Shown here: positions 17,272 to 25,554 of the stretch, piece after piece
Numbering within the stretch: position 1 is the stretch's first letter
Layout: every line of letters begins with the position of its first letter
Assembly: GCF_003863365.1 (NCBI RefSeq)
Contig: NZ_RQXT01000054.1
Location: forward strand, 1-49,065
Direction: 5' to 3'
DNA from: Mesorhizobium tamadayense
GTDB lineage: Bacteria > Pseudomonadota > Alphaproteobacteria > Rhizobiales > Rhizobiaceae
Length of the DNA: 49,065 nucleotides
Notes under the pieces: model-generated
The model's input: the letters and a program-made list of their open reading frames with translations, nothing else
Database searches by the model: none
Told to the model about the DNA's origin: nothing
Program-made: the position numbers and the translations under genes

Positions 17272-19941
17272 TCACTCGGCCGCCTGAACGTGGCGCGCGT
17301 CGATGATCGCCCTTATCTCGGAACGGCAGGAGCCGCAGTTGGTGCCGGCGCGCAATGTCGAGCCGATCGCTTCCAGGCTGTCGCATCCGGCCGCGACCGC
17401 GGAAGCGATCTGGTTGGCGCCGACATGGAAGCACGAGCACACGACCCGCCCGATGGCGGGCATGGGCACAGGCGAGCGCCCCGACAAAAGCGCGCGGCGG
17501 TCGGCTGCCGACAGCGGCTCACGCGTCGCCAAGAGCGACACCAGCCAATCCCGCATCGGCAGTTGGTCCGGAGCGGCGACCAGCAAGGCCTCGGCCATGG
17601 CGCCGCTTTCGTCGATCGCCGCGGCGCGATAGGCGAGCCCGCGGCGATCGACGTATTCCAGGAGCTGATCCTGCCGTTGGACACCGAGCAGCTTGCGCGC
17701 CAGGAGAATGCCCTGGTCCGGCGGCTCGGTTCCGGTCAGTTCGTAGACCCAGCCCCCCTCGACCGCCAGCCTGCTCCAATGGACGAAGCCTGTCGGCCTG
17801 AGATCGCGCCGCGTGATGAGCACGCCGGCCCAGCCGGTGTTCTCCCGCACGATCCTTGCCGGGACGTGCTTGAGTTCCGGCTGGCCGGAATGCGGATCGG
17901 TCACCGGCGAGGACAACAGGCCGGCCGCTGCCCTGGCGGCGAACTGGCCGCTCCAATGCATGGGCATGAAAGCCTGGCCGCGCCGCTGCGCCTCCGACAC
18001 CCGCACCCTGGCGCGGACGAAACCGAAGCGTGTCGAAAGATGGGCGAGGTCGCCATCCTTGAGATGATGGGCGGCCGCATCCGCCGGATTGAGGTCGACC
18101 GCGGGCTCCGGCGCGTTCGCCATCAGGCGCGGCACGTTTCCGGTGCGCGTCATGGTGTGCCACTGGTCGCGGAGCCGGCCCGTGTTCAGGGCAAGCGGAT
18201 AGTCCGCATCGACCGTGAAGGCCGTCGCCTCTTGCCGCACGGGCACGAAACGCGCGCGGCCGTCGGGTGTCGGGAAGCGGCCGTCGGCAAACAGCCTTAT
18301 CTGCTGCTCGTCGCGGTTCGGCGCGGGCCAGTGGCGTGGCGCGAAGCCGGCGTAGTCCGCATCGCTGAGATCGGCAACGCCGCCGAGGTCGAACAGGCGG
18401 CCGCCGTCGTTTTCGAAGGCGGAGAGCGCGGCATGCTCGCGGAAGATCTCGGCTGGCGTACGGTGGGCGAAGGCATCGCCGAAGCCCATGCGCGCGGCCA
18501 CCTCGCAAATGATGCGCCAGTCGGCCTTCGCCTCGCCCGGCAGCGGCAGGAATGGCGTCTGACGCGAGATGCGCCGCTCCGAATTGGTGACCGTGCCGTC
18601 CTTCTCGCCCCAGGCCGCGGCCGGCAGCAGCACGTCGGCGTAGCGCGTGGTATCCGTGCGGGCCACATCCGAGACCACGACGAAATCGCATTTGGACATG
18701 GCGGCGCGAACGCGCGAAGCGTCCGGCATGGAGACCGCGGGATTGGTGCCCATGATCCACAGCGCCTTGATGCGGCCGTCGGCAACCGCCTGGAACATGT
18801 CCACGGCCTTCAGGCCGGCGCGCCGGGCGGTGTCGGGCGCGTTCCAGAAGCGGGCGACACGGTCGATGGCGGACTGATCCGCGAAATCCATATGCGCGGC
18901 AAGCTGGTTGGCCAAGCCTCCCACCTCGCGGCCGCCCATGGCGTTCGGCTGGCCGGTGACCGAGAACGGTCCCATGCCGGGCTTGCCGATGCGGCCGGTG
19001 GCGAGATGGCAGTTGATGATCGCGTTGACCTTGTCGGTTCCATGCGCCGACTGGTTGACGCCCTGGCTGTAGACGGTGACCGTCCGCTCTGTGCCGGCGA
19101 AGAGATCGTAGAAGGCCTGGACATCGGCGACCGTCAGTCCGCAACCTTTCGCGACGCGCGCGATCGAAGGCGCATCGGCGGTGGCCAGCGCGGCTGCGGC
19201 GTCGAAGCCCGTGGTGCTCTCGCGGATGAAATCGGCATCGATCTTTCCACCCTGGACGAGATGCGCCAGCAGCCCGTTGAACAGAAGCACGTCCGTGCCG
19301 GGATCGAGCGCCAGGTGCAGGTCGCACTCGTCGGCGGTGGCGGTGCGGCGAGGATCGATGACGACGATCCTGGTGCCGCGCTCCCTGCGAGCTGCGAGCA
19401 TTCGCTGATAGAGCACCGGGTGGCACCATGCGGTGTTGGAACCGGTGAGCACGATGAGGTCGGCGCAGTCGAAATCCTCATAGACGCCGGGAACGATGTC
19501 CTCGCCGAAGGCACGGCGGTGACCAGCGACGGACGAGGCCATGCAGAGCCGCGAATTGGTGTCGATGTTGGCCGAGCCGATGAAGCCCTTCATCAGCTTG
19601 TTGGCGACGTAATAGTCCTCGGTGAGCAACTGGCCGGAAACGTAGAAGGCGACCGAGTCCGGCCCATGCTCGGCAATCGCCTGCGAGAACTTCGCGGCCA
19701 CCAGGTCGAGCGCTTCGTCCCAGCTTGCCTGCCTGCCGCCGATTTTCGGGTGGAGCAGACGGCCGTCCAGGCCGAGCGTCTCGCCGAGGGCCGAGCCCTT
19801 CGAGCAGAGCCGGCCGAAATTGGCCGGGTGCTCGGGATCGCCGCGGACGGTTGTCTTGCCGTCCGCGGCGATCGCGGCCAGCACGCCGCATCCCACCCCG
19901 CAATAGGGGCAGGTGGTCCTCACCTCGCGTGCTTCTTCCAT
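17272..19941 (-). CDS. nasA: assimilatory nitrate reductase, catalytic subunit
   Basis: An 889-residue molybdopterin enzyme reducing nitrate to nitrite in the cytoplasm. Cys11, Cys14, Cys18 and Cys46 form the N-terminal [4Fe-4S] motif. The bis-MGD domains follow (SNTAWCHPVLYQRM, GMGPFSVTGQPNAMGGREVGG). The C-terminal ~60 residues are a BFD-like [2Fe-2S] domain (VVCSCFHVGANQI ... GTNCGSCRSEI), which is common in NasA proteins taking electrons from a flavoprotein or ferredoxin. It is the last gene of the narK-nirB-nirD-nasA unit, 3 bases after nirD. No separate electron-transfer subunit or cysG is present after it in the window. Confidence 0.95.
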   Translation of the reverse strand: MEEAREVRTTCPYCGVGCGVLAAIAADGKTTVRGDPEHPANFGRLCSKGSALGETLGLDGRLLHPKIGGRQASWDEALDLVAAKFSQAIAEHGPDSVAFYVSGQLLTEDYYVANKLMKGFIGSANIDTNSRLCMASSVAGHRRAFGEDIVPGVYEDFDCADLIVLTGSNTAWCHPVLYQRMLAARRERGTRIVVIDPRRTATADECDLHLALDPGTDVLLFNGLLAHLVQGGKIDADFIRESTTGFDAAAALATADAPSIARVAKGCGLTVADVQAFYDLFAGTERTVTVYSQGVNQSAHGTDKVNAIINCHLATGRIGKPGMGPFSVTGQPNAMGGREVGGLANQLAAHMDFADQSAIDRVARFWNAPDTARRAGLKAVDMFQAVADGRIKALWIMGTNPAVSMPDASRVRAAMSKCDFVVVSDVARTDTTRYADVLLPAAAWGEKDGTVTNSERRISRQTPFLPLPGEAKADWRIICEVAARMGFGDAFAHRTPAEIFREHAALSAFENDGGRLFDLGGVADLSDADYAGFAPRHWPAPNRDEQQIRLFADGRFPTPDGRARFVPVRQEATAFTVDADYPLALNTGRLRDQWHTMTRTGNVPRLMANAPEPAVDLNPADAAAHHLKDGDLAHLSTRFGFVRARVRVSEAQRRGQAFMPMHWSGQFAARAAAGLLSSPVTDPHSGQPELKHVPARIVRENTGWAGVLITRRDLRPTGFVHWSRLAVEGGWVYELTGTEPPDQGILLARKLLGVQRQDQLLEYVDRRGLAYRAAAIDESGAMAEALLVAAPDQLPMRDWLVSLLATREPLSAADRRALLSGRSPVPMPAIGRVVCSCFHVGANQIASAVAAGCDSLEAIGSTLRAGTNCGSCRSEIRAIIDARHVQAAE

Positions 19942-19944
19942 GCC

Positions 19945-20274
19945 TCAGGCCGCTTTCGAGGCCAGCGCTTCAAGCGCGATGAAGAGCTGCTCGCCCTCGA
20001 CCTTGACCGGGATCGTCCTCACCGAGCCTTCGTCGGCGCCCAGCGCCTTGCCCGTCTCCAGCGAGATCACCCAGTTGTGCAGCGGGCAGGTCACCGCCGC
20101 GCCATGGACGATGCCCTGGCTGAGCGGCCCGCCCTTGTGCGGGCAATGGTCATCGATGGCGAAGACCTGATCGTCCGCCGTGCGGAAGACCGCGATCTTG
20201 CCTTGCGGGGTGGCCACGCAGCGTGCGCCGCGGCGGGGGATGTCGGAAAGGGAGCCGATGGCGATCCAGTTCAT
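19945..20274 (-). CDS. nirD: nitrite reductase small subunit
   Basis: A 109-residue Rieske-type protein starting MNWIAIGSLSDIPRRGARCV. The ligand set Cys44-x-His46 (DHCPHKGG) and Cys63-x2-His66 (VTCPLHNW) is complete, so it can bind a [2Fe-2S] cluster; some NirD proteins lack it. The open frame continues upstream, but the ATG at 20274 gives the usual family N-terminus. It partners NirB in the cytoplasmic NADH-dependent reduction of nitrite to ammonium. It lies 55 bp after nirB. Confidence 0.92.
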   Translation of the reverse strand: MNWIAIGSLSDIPRRGARCVATPQGKIAVFRTADDQVFAIDDHCPHKGGPLSQGIVHGAAVTCPLHNWVISLETGKALGADEGSVRTIPVKVEGEQLFIALEALASKAA

Positions 20275-20329
20275 TTTGCTGCCTTTGCTTGATCTGAACG
20301 CGCCCAGGTGGATCGCGCAACCATCTCCA

Positions 20330-22780
20330 TCATTCCGCCGCCTCCGCGAACCCCACCGACGCCATCGGCCGGAACTCATGCTTATCCTTGCCGGAGACGC
20401 GTTCGGACCAGGGATCGACCTGCGCGAATTTCTGGCTGAAGACGAAGCGATCAAAATAGGCCTTGCGCTTTTCGACATCGTCCAGGATCTGGCGTTTGAT
20501 CTCAGCGGTGCCGATGCGCTTGGCCCATTTGTAGATGCGCTCCAGATAGCGGGCCTGCTCGCGATACATCTGGACGAGCGCCACGACCACCTCCAGCGCC
20601 TCGTCCTCGGTCTTCACCAGGCCGAGCACTTCGGTGCCCTTGATGTCGAGGCCGGCGGCGCCCGCGAAGTGGATCTCGAAGCCGCTGTCGACGCACACCA
20701 CACCGACATCCTTGCAGGTCGCTTCCGCGCAGTTGCGCGGGCATCCCGACACCGCCATCTTCACCTTGGCCGGCGTCCAGGAGCCCCACATGAATTTCTC
20801 GATGCGGATGCCGAGGCCCGTCGAATCCTGCGTGCCGAAACGGCACCAGTCGGAGCCGACGCAGGTCTTCACCGTGCGTAAGCCCTTGGCATAGGCATGG
20901 CCGGAGACGAAGCCGGCCTTGCCGAGATCGGCCCACACCGCAGGCAGGTCCTCCTTGCGGATGCCCAGCATGTCGATGCGCTGGCCGCCGGTCACCTTCA
21001 CGGCCGGGATGCGGAACTTGTCGACCACGTCGGCGATGGCGCGCAACTCGTTGGAATTGGTGACCCCGCCCCACATGCGCGGCACGACCGAATAGGTGCC
21101 GTCCTTCTGGATGTTGGCGTGCACGCGCTCGTTGATGAAGCGCGACTGATAGTCGTCGGCATATTGGTCGGGCCAGTCGCAGACGAGATAGTAGTTGAGC
21201 GCCGGCCGGCACTTGGCGCAGCCGCAGGAGGTCTTCCATTCGAGCTCCTGCATGACAGCAGGAATCGACTTCAATCCCTTCGCCTTGATCAGACGGCGCA
21301 CGTCGTCGTGGCCGAGGCTCGTGCAGGAGCACATGGGCTGCACCGCGGCCGGATTGTAGGCCTCGCCCAGCGTGAGCTTCAGGAGCTGCTCGACGAGGCC
21401 CGTGCACGAGCCACACGAGGCGGAGGCCTTGGTGTGGGCGCGCACGTCGTCGAGCCCGGTCAGCCCCTTGCTCGTGATCGCGCCGGTGATCTTACTCTTG
21501 CAGACGCCGTTGCAGCCGCAGATTTCCGCATCATCCGCCAGTGCCGCAACGGCCGCCAAAGGGTCCGAGGAAGCGCCCCCCTGGAACGCCTGACCGAAGA
21601 TCAGCGTGTCGCGCATCTCCGAGATGTCGGTCGCCTTCTTCTTGAGGTCGTTGAACCAGGCGCCGTCGGCTGTCTCGCCGAACAGCACAGTGCCGATGAT
21701 GCGATTGTCCTGCAGCACGACGCGCTTGTAGATGCCTGCTGATGCATCGCGCAGGATGATCTCCTCGCGATCGTCGCCGTCGGCGAAGTCGCCCAGCGAG
21801 TAGAGGTCGATGCCGGTGACCTTGAGCTTGGTCGGCGTGTCGGAGTGGGCGAAGCGCTTGTCCTCGCCGTCCGTCAGCCTGGCTGCCGCCACCCGCGCCA
21901 TCTCGTAGAGGGGCGCGACAAGTCCGTAGACATGGCCGCCAACCTCCGCGCACTCGCCGAGCGCCATGATCGCCGGATCCGAGGTTTCCATGCGGTCGTT
22001 GACGACGATGCCGCGATTGACCTCCAGCCCGGCTTCCTTCGCCAAGACGATGCTGGGGCGAATGCCGACCGCCATCACCACGAGCGTCGCGGGGATGATC
22101 GTGCCGTCCATGAGCTCGATGCCCTCGACCTTGCCGTTGCCGAAAATGGCCTTGGTGTTGGCCTTGGTCATGACCTTGATGCCGCGCGCCTCGACGGCTT
22201 TCTGCAACAGATAGCCGGCAGCCGGGTCGAGCTGGCGCTCCATAAGCGTCGGCATGACGTGCAGCACGGTGACGTCCATGCCGCGCTCCTTGAGCCCGGC
22301 CGCGGCTTCGAGGCCGAGCAGGCCGCCGCCGATGACGACCGCCTTGGCGCGCGACTGCGCGGCAAGCAGCATGGCCTCGACGTCGTCGAGGTCGCGATAG
22401 GTGAGCACGCCGGGCAGATCCTTGCCGGGCACCGGAATGATGAAGGGGACCGAGCCGGTGGCGATGACGAGCCTGTCGTAGCTTTCGGTCACGCCGTGGT
22501 CCGAGGTGACGGTCTTGGCTTCCCGGTCGACGGCGACGATCCTGTGGCCCTTGTAGAGGGTGATGCCGTGCTTGATGTACCAGCCGTCGCCATGGATGAC
22601 GATTTCCTCGAACGCCTTCTCGCCCGAAAGCACCGGCGAGAGCATGATGCGATCATAGTTCACGCGCGGCTCGGCGTTGAAGATGGTGACGCTGTAGCGA
22701 TCGGGCGCGGCTTCCAGCAGGTGCTCGAGCATCCTGCCGGGCGCCATGCCGTTGCCGATGATGACGAGTTTCTCGGTCAT
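20330..22780 (-). CDS. nirB: NADH-dependent assimilatory nitrite reductase, large subunit
   Basis: An 816-residue multidomain enzyme. The FAD motif is near residues 6-15 and the NAD motif GGGLLGLEAA at 151-160. Two BFD-like Cys clusters follow (Cys421/423/456/459 and Cys484/486/519/521/524). The sirohaem-[4Fe-4S] ligands are Cys640-x5-Cys646 and Cys680-x3-Cys684. Six-electron reduction of nitrite to ammonium occurs in the cytoplasm. The ATG at 22780 follows GGAGACCGAC. The gene starts 13 bases after narK ends. A short broken copy of its first codons lies just beyond nrtC (24713-24742). Confidence 0.97.
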   Translation of the reverse strand: MTEKLVIIGNGMAPGRMLEHLLEAAPDRYSVTIFNAEPRVNYDRIMLSPVLSGEKAFEEIVIHGDGWYIKHGITLYKGHRIVAVDREAKTVTSDHGVTESYDRLVIATGSVPFIIPVPGKDLPGVLTYRDLDDVEAMLLAAQSRAKAVVIGGGLLGLEAAAGLKERGMDVTVLHVMPTLMERQLDPAAGYLLQKAVEARGIKVMTKANTKAIFGNGKVEGIELMDGTIIPATLVVMAVGIRPSIVLAKEAGLEVNRGIVVNDRMETSDPAIMALGECAEVGGHVYGLVAPLYEMARVAAARLTDGEDKRFAHSDTPTKLKVTGIDLYSLGDFADGDDREEIILRDASAGIYKRVVLQDNRIIGTVLFGETADGAWFNDLKKKATDISEMRDTLIFGQAFQGGASSDPLAAVAALADDAEICGCNGVCKSKITGAITSKGLTGLDDVRAHTKASASCGSCTGLVEQLLKLTLGEAYNPAAVQPMCSCTSLGHDDVRRLIKAKGLKSIPAVMQELEWKTSCGCAKCRPALNYYLVCDWPDQYADDYQSRFINERVHANIQKDGTYSVVPRMWGGVTNSNELRAIADVVDKFRIPAVKVTGGQRIDMLGIRKEDLPAVWADLGKAGFVSGHAYAKGLRTVKTCVGSDWCRFGTQDSTGLGIRIEKFMWGSWTPAKVKMAVSGCPRNCAEATCKDVGVVCVDSGFEIHFAGAAGLDIKGTEVLGLVKTEDEALEVVVALVQMYREQARYLERIYKWAKRIGTAEIKRQILDDVEKRKAYFDRFVFSQKFAQVDPWSERVSGKDKHEFRPMASVGFAEAAE

Positions 22781-22793
22781 GTCGGTCTCCGGT

Positions 22794-24095
22794 CTATTCG
22801 GCGGCATAGGAAAGGGACGGGGTGTCGACCTCGGCCGCGCGCTCCATCCGGCGGACGGTGAGATGCATCCAGACCAGGCAGGAGACGACGATCAGGAACA
22901 GCAGCATGAAGCAGCTCGACCAGACGCCGGTGAAGTCGTTCAGCGCGCCGAAGGCGATCGGCAGGATGAAGCCGCCGAGGCCGCCGATCATGCCGACCAC
23001 GCCGCCGACCGCGCCGACACTCTGCGGATAATAGACGGGGATGTGCTTGTAGACGGCGGCCTTGCCGAGGCTCATGAAGAAGCCGAGCACGCAGGCGACG
23101 GCGATGAAGGCGAGCGGGCCGATCTCGAAATGGAAGGGGATCGGCCCGCTGATGCCGCGCACGACGTAGTCTGCCGAGGGGAGAGACAGAACCAGGGTCG
23201 CGACGGCACAGACGGTGAAAGTCCAGTAGAGCACGGTACGCGCGCCGATGCGGTCGGAAAGCACGCCGCCATAGGCGCGGAAGATGCTCGCAGGGATCGA
23301 ATAGGCGGCGCCGATCATGCCGGCGGTGGCGATGCCGAAGCCGTAGACGCCGATCAGGTAGCGCGGCAGCCAGAGCGATAGCGCCACGAACGCGCCGAAG
23401 GAGAAGAAGTAGTAGAAGGCGAAGCGCCAGACCTGCAGGTTCTTCAGCGGCGCGAATTCCTGCCAGAAGCTTCTCGCGGGCGTTGCCTTGCCGGCGCGGC
23501 GCTCGCGGATGACCGGATCATCGTCGGTCATGAACCAGAACACGGCGGCCATGACCACCAATGCCGCGGCCCAGATCAGCGCGACCGACTGCCAGCCCCA
23601 GGACAGGAGCACGAACGGCGCCAGGAACTTGGTGACCGCGGCGCCGACATTGCCGACGCCGAAAATGCCGAGCGCGGTGCCCTGTTTTCCGGCGGGGAAG
23701 AAGCGCGAGACATAGGCGACACCGACGGCGAAGGAGCCGCCGGCGAGGCCGACGCCAAGGGCCGCGACCAGCATCTGCCCATAGCTGTGCGCGAAAGCGA
23801 GCAGGAAGGTTGCGCCCGCCGCCGCTAGCATGGTCACGGTGTAGACCAGGCGGCCGCCGTAGCGGTCGGTCCAGACGCCGAGCACGATGCGCACGAGCGA
23901 GCCCGTGAGGATCGGCGTGCCGACCAGCAGGCCGAACTCGGTCTCGTTCAGGCCGAGCTCCTGCTTGATGCGCACGCCGATGATGGAAAAGATGGTCCAC
24001 ACCGCGAAGCAGACGGTGAAGGCGATGGTGGACACGACGAGCGCCTGCCGGGAAGCACTGTCCTGGCTGGGCGCGGCTGGGAGGTTTGCGGTCAT
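22794..24095 (-). CDS. narK: nitrate/nitrite MFS transporter (NarK/NrtP/NasA-permease family)
   Basis: A 433-residue major facilitator with about 12 membrane segments. WTDRYGGRLVYT carries the loop-2/3 MFS motif. GIFGVGNVGAAVTKFLAPF and GVVGMIGGLGGFILPI are the paired Gly-rich nitrate signatures of the NNP family. The arginines expected to bind nitrate lie in the first helices (GSLVRIVLG and later IFRAYGG). It is the first gene of the narK-nirB-nirD-nasA operon, so the locus has both MFS and ABC nitrate uptake. The ribosome-binding site is CCGGAGCC. Confidence 0.92.
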   Translation of the reverse strand: MTANLPAAPSQDSASRQALVVSTIAFTVCFAVWTIFSIIGVRIKQELGLNETEFGLLVGTPILTGSLVRIVLGVWTDRYGGRLVYTVTMLAAAGATFLLAFAHSYGQMLVAALGVGLAGGSFAVGVAYVSRFFPAGKQGTALGIFGVGNVGAAVTKFLAPFVLLSWGWQSVALIWAAALVVMAAVFWFMTDDDPVIRERRAGKATPARSFWQEFAPLKNLQVWRFAFYYFFSFGAFVALSLWLPRYLIGVYGFGIATAGMIGAAYSIPASIFRAYGGVLSDRIGARTVLYWTFTVCAVATLVLSLPSADYVVRGISGPIPFHFEIGPLAFIAVACVLGFFMSLGKAAVYKHIPVYYPQSVGAVGGVVGMIGGLGGFILPIAFGALNDFTGVWSSCFMLLFLIVVSCLVWMHLTVRRMERAAEVDTPSLSYAAE

Positions 24096-24139
24096 GGTTG
24101 GCTCCGGTTTGCGGTGTGGGAGGCACCGCTTGTTGGGGT

Positions 24140-24339
24140 GATCAGAGGCGCGGCATCGGTCAGCGCGGCGAGACCGGGACTTGCGCGGTCGCTTGCGGAC
24201 CTTTGCCCTCTGCTTCGTGGCTGGTGGGGAAGAGCAGGAGCGCGGCGGTGAACAGCGCCGCCGTCAGGGCGCTGCTCGCCAGGACATCGCGGCGGGTGAA
24301 ATCCTTCGGCGCAGCGCCAGTTCCGATCCGTTTCGTCAT
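24140..24339 (-). pseudogene. broken 5' fragment of nrtA between the narK leader and narK
   Basis: The ATG at 24339 opens MTKRIGTGAAPKDFTRRDVL, nearly the same as the NrtA start at 27870, including the twin-arginine motif. The frame stops after 59 codons at 24160. In the next frame LAALTDAAPLI follows (about 24140-24172), matching IALTDAAPLMI that comes soon after the signal peptide in intact NrtA. So the piece is an nrtA N-terminus with an internal loss and a frameshift, ending near 24140 before narK. It could still be translated as a short leader peptide upstream of narK, but I see no reason to assign a function. Confidence 0.85.
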
Positions 24340-24397
24340 CGTCGTCTCCGGTTGGCGCCGTCTGGGATCGGCGCCATCGATTTTCGTGTTCGGGTTC

Positions 24398-24473
24398 AAA
24401 ACAAAAAAGCTGCCGTCCAGGCCTTCCTGCGTCCGTGCATCCGGGATCGCGTGATGACCTGAGCGGCAGCTTT
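24398..24473 (-). terminator. leader terminator upstream of narK operon
   Basis: On the minus strand AAAGCTGCCG (24473-24464) pairs with CGGCAGCTTT (24415-24406), followed by T-rich TTTTTTGTTTT. A second inner pairing AGG/CCT extends the structure. The terminator lies in the transcribed leader before the nrtA fragment and narK, so read-through must be controlled. The same structure occurs before nrtA at 27924-27999. Confidence 0.8.
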
Positions 24474-24479
24474 GCCTGT

Positions 24480-24522
24480 GGCGCCCGCCATTGGACGCCG
24501 TGTCTCTTGGCCCTTGCGGGCC
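24480..24522 (-). promoter_or_regulatory. ANTAR-type paired hairpins in narK leader RNA (NasT target)
   Basis: Two adjacent stem-loops precede the leader terminator. The distal one is GGCGTCC-AATGGC-GGGCGCC (24499-24480): a 7-bp stem with one G-U pair and a six-base loop with A at position 1 and G at position 4, the reported ANTAR-protein target rule. The proximal one is GGCC-CGCAAG-GGCC (24522-24509); its loop does not follow the rule, and its outer C-G may pair. The distal hairpin is identical to that before nrtA. NasT binding here should prevent terminator formation. Confidence 0.75.
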
Positions 24523-24535
24523 TACATTTCTGACA

Positions 24536-24551
24536 ATCAAGAAGCGTGCCA
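24536..24551 (-). promoter_or_regulatory. sigma-54 type promoter of the narK-nirBD-nasA operon
   Basis: TGGCACGCTTCTTGAT on the minus strand matches the -24/-12 consensus TGGCAC-N5-TTGCW with one mismatch (GA for GC at -12). Transcription would begin about 12 bases on, right before the leader hairpins. It occupies the same relative position as the promoter before nrtA, which supports it. Confidence 0.65.
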
Positions 24552-24670
24552 ATTTGGCAGACATCGAAATAATCAAATAAAATCAATGCGAAACCGTGGC
24601 CGCGCGATTGTTGATCGAGCCCGGCGGCGGATCAAAGATTAGTCAGAATGCTCGCATAGCAGCATATTAT

Positions 24671-24683
24671 TTGTGCAGTGCGG
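24671..24683 (-). promoter_or_regulatory. candidate enhancer site upstream of the narK promoter
   Basis: CCGCACTGCACAA (minus strand) lies 120 bp upstream of the sigma-54 element. The nrtA promoter has CATTGCACAA at 119 bp, with surrounding GGAxCAAAGATT and GCATATT sequences also conserved. Its place suits an enhancer-binding protein such as NtrC. The identity of the protein is inference. Confidence 0.5.
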
Positions 24684-24712
24684 CAGATTGCCCATTGTCG
24701 TTGCAGATTGTC

Positions 24713-24742
24713 CCATTGCCGATGATGACGAGTTTTGGTCGT
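24713..24742 (-). pseudogene. remnant of a nirB 5' end directly after nrtC
   Basis: Starting four bases after the nrtC stop, the minus strand reads ACGACC then AAAACTCGTCATCATCGGCA and ATGG. The intact nirB start is ATGACC, GAG, then AAACTCGTCATCATCGGCAA; 20 bases match exactly. The remnant has lost its ATG (ACG) and one codon and breaks off after about nine codons. It suggests nirB once followed nrtC directly. Confidence 0.75.
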
Positions 24743-24746
24743 GGCG

Positions 24747-25544
24747 CTACTGCGCAGCTTCGACGAAGCGATGGCGTTCATAGAGGAACTTCAGCACGGC
24801 CTCGCGGCAGCGCAGAAAGGTGCGGTCAGATGCAAGCTCGATGCGCCGGCGCGGGCGGGCGAGCGGCACTGAAAGCACCTCGCCGATGGTGGCCGCCGGA
24901 CCGTTGGTCATCATCACGATGCGATCGGACAGAAGCACCGCCTCATCGACGTCGTGGGTGATCATGATCATGGTCGAGCCCAGTCTGGCATGGATGTCCA
25001 TCACCGCATCCTGGAGGTGAGCGCGGGTCAGCGCGTCGAGCGCGCCGAACGGCTCGTCGAGCAGAAGGATCTTCGGTTCCATGGCGAGAGCGCGGGCGAT
25101 GCCGACGCGCTGCTTCATGCCGCCGGAAATCTCGGCCGGACGCTTGTCCTTGGCATGCGCCATTTGCACGAGGTCGAGGTTGCGCATGATCCAGCCGTGC
25201 CGCTCTGCCCGGCTTTTTGTCCGGCCAAAGACCTTGGACACGGCAAGGTTGATGTTCTCGTAGACGGTGAGCCAGGGCAGCAGCGAGTGGTTCTGGAACA
25301 CCACGGCGCGCTCCGGGCCGGGGCTGTCGACCTCCTTGTCCTCGAGCAGCACGGCACCTTTGGAAACCTTGGTCAGCCCGGCGATCAGGTTGAGCAAGGT
25401 CGACTTCCCGCAGCCGGAATGACCGATGATGGAGACGAACTCGCCGGCGTCGATGGTGAGCCTGATGTCCCTCAGCACCTCGCTGACCTGGCCGCCACGG
25501 ACGAAGGATTTGTCGATATGGTCGAGCTTCAGATAGGCGGTCAT
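24747..25544 (-). CDS. nrtC: nitrate ABC transporter ATP-binding protein
   Basis: A 265-residue ABC ATPase of the nitrate/sulfonate/taurine type. It has Walker A GHSGCGKST, the Q-loop in VVFQNHSLLPWL, the signature EISGGMKQRVGIARALAMEP and Walker B ILLLDEPFGALD. It is of single-domain length, without the NrtA-like C-terminal regulatory domain that cyanobacterial NrtC carries. The long upstream frame extension was rejected; the ATG at 25544 follows GGAGGGCGCC and lies 10 bases after nrtB. It powers NrtB-mediated nitrate import. Confidence 0.92.
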   Translation of the reverse strand: MTAYLKLDHIDKSFVRGGQVSEVLRDIRLTIDAGEFVSIIGHSGCGKSTLLNLIAGLTKVSKGAVLLEDKEVDSPGPERAVVFQNHSLLPWLTVYENINLAVSKVFGRTKSRAERHGWIMRNLDLVQMAHAKDKRPAEISGGMKQRVGIARALAMEPKILLLDEPFGALDALTRAHLQDAVMDIHARLGSTMIMITHDVDEAVLLSDRIVMMTNGPAATIGEVLSVPLARPRRRIELASDRTFLRCREAVLKFLYERHRFVEAAQ

Positions 25545-25554
25545 GGCGCCCTCC

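Noticed and set aside
17224..20292. Very long plus-strand open frame (over 1000 codons) opposite nasA and nirD
   Set aside because: It lies antisense to clear nasA/nirD coding sequence and its product is low-complexity Arg/Ala/Gly-rich with no family features; it follows from GC-rich third positions.
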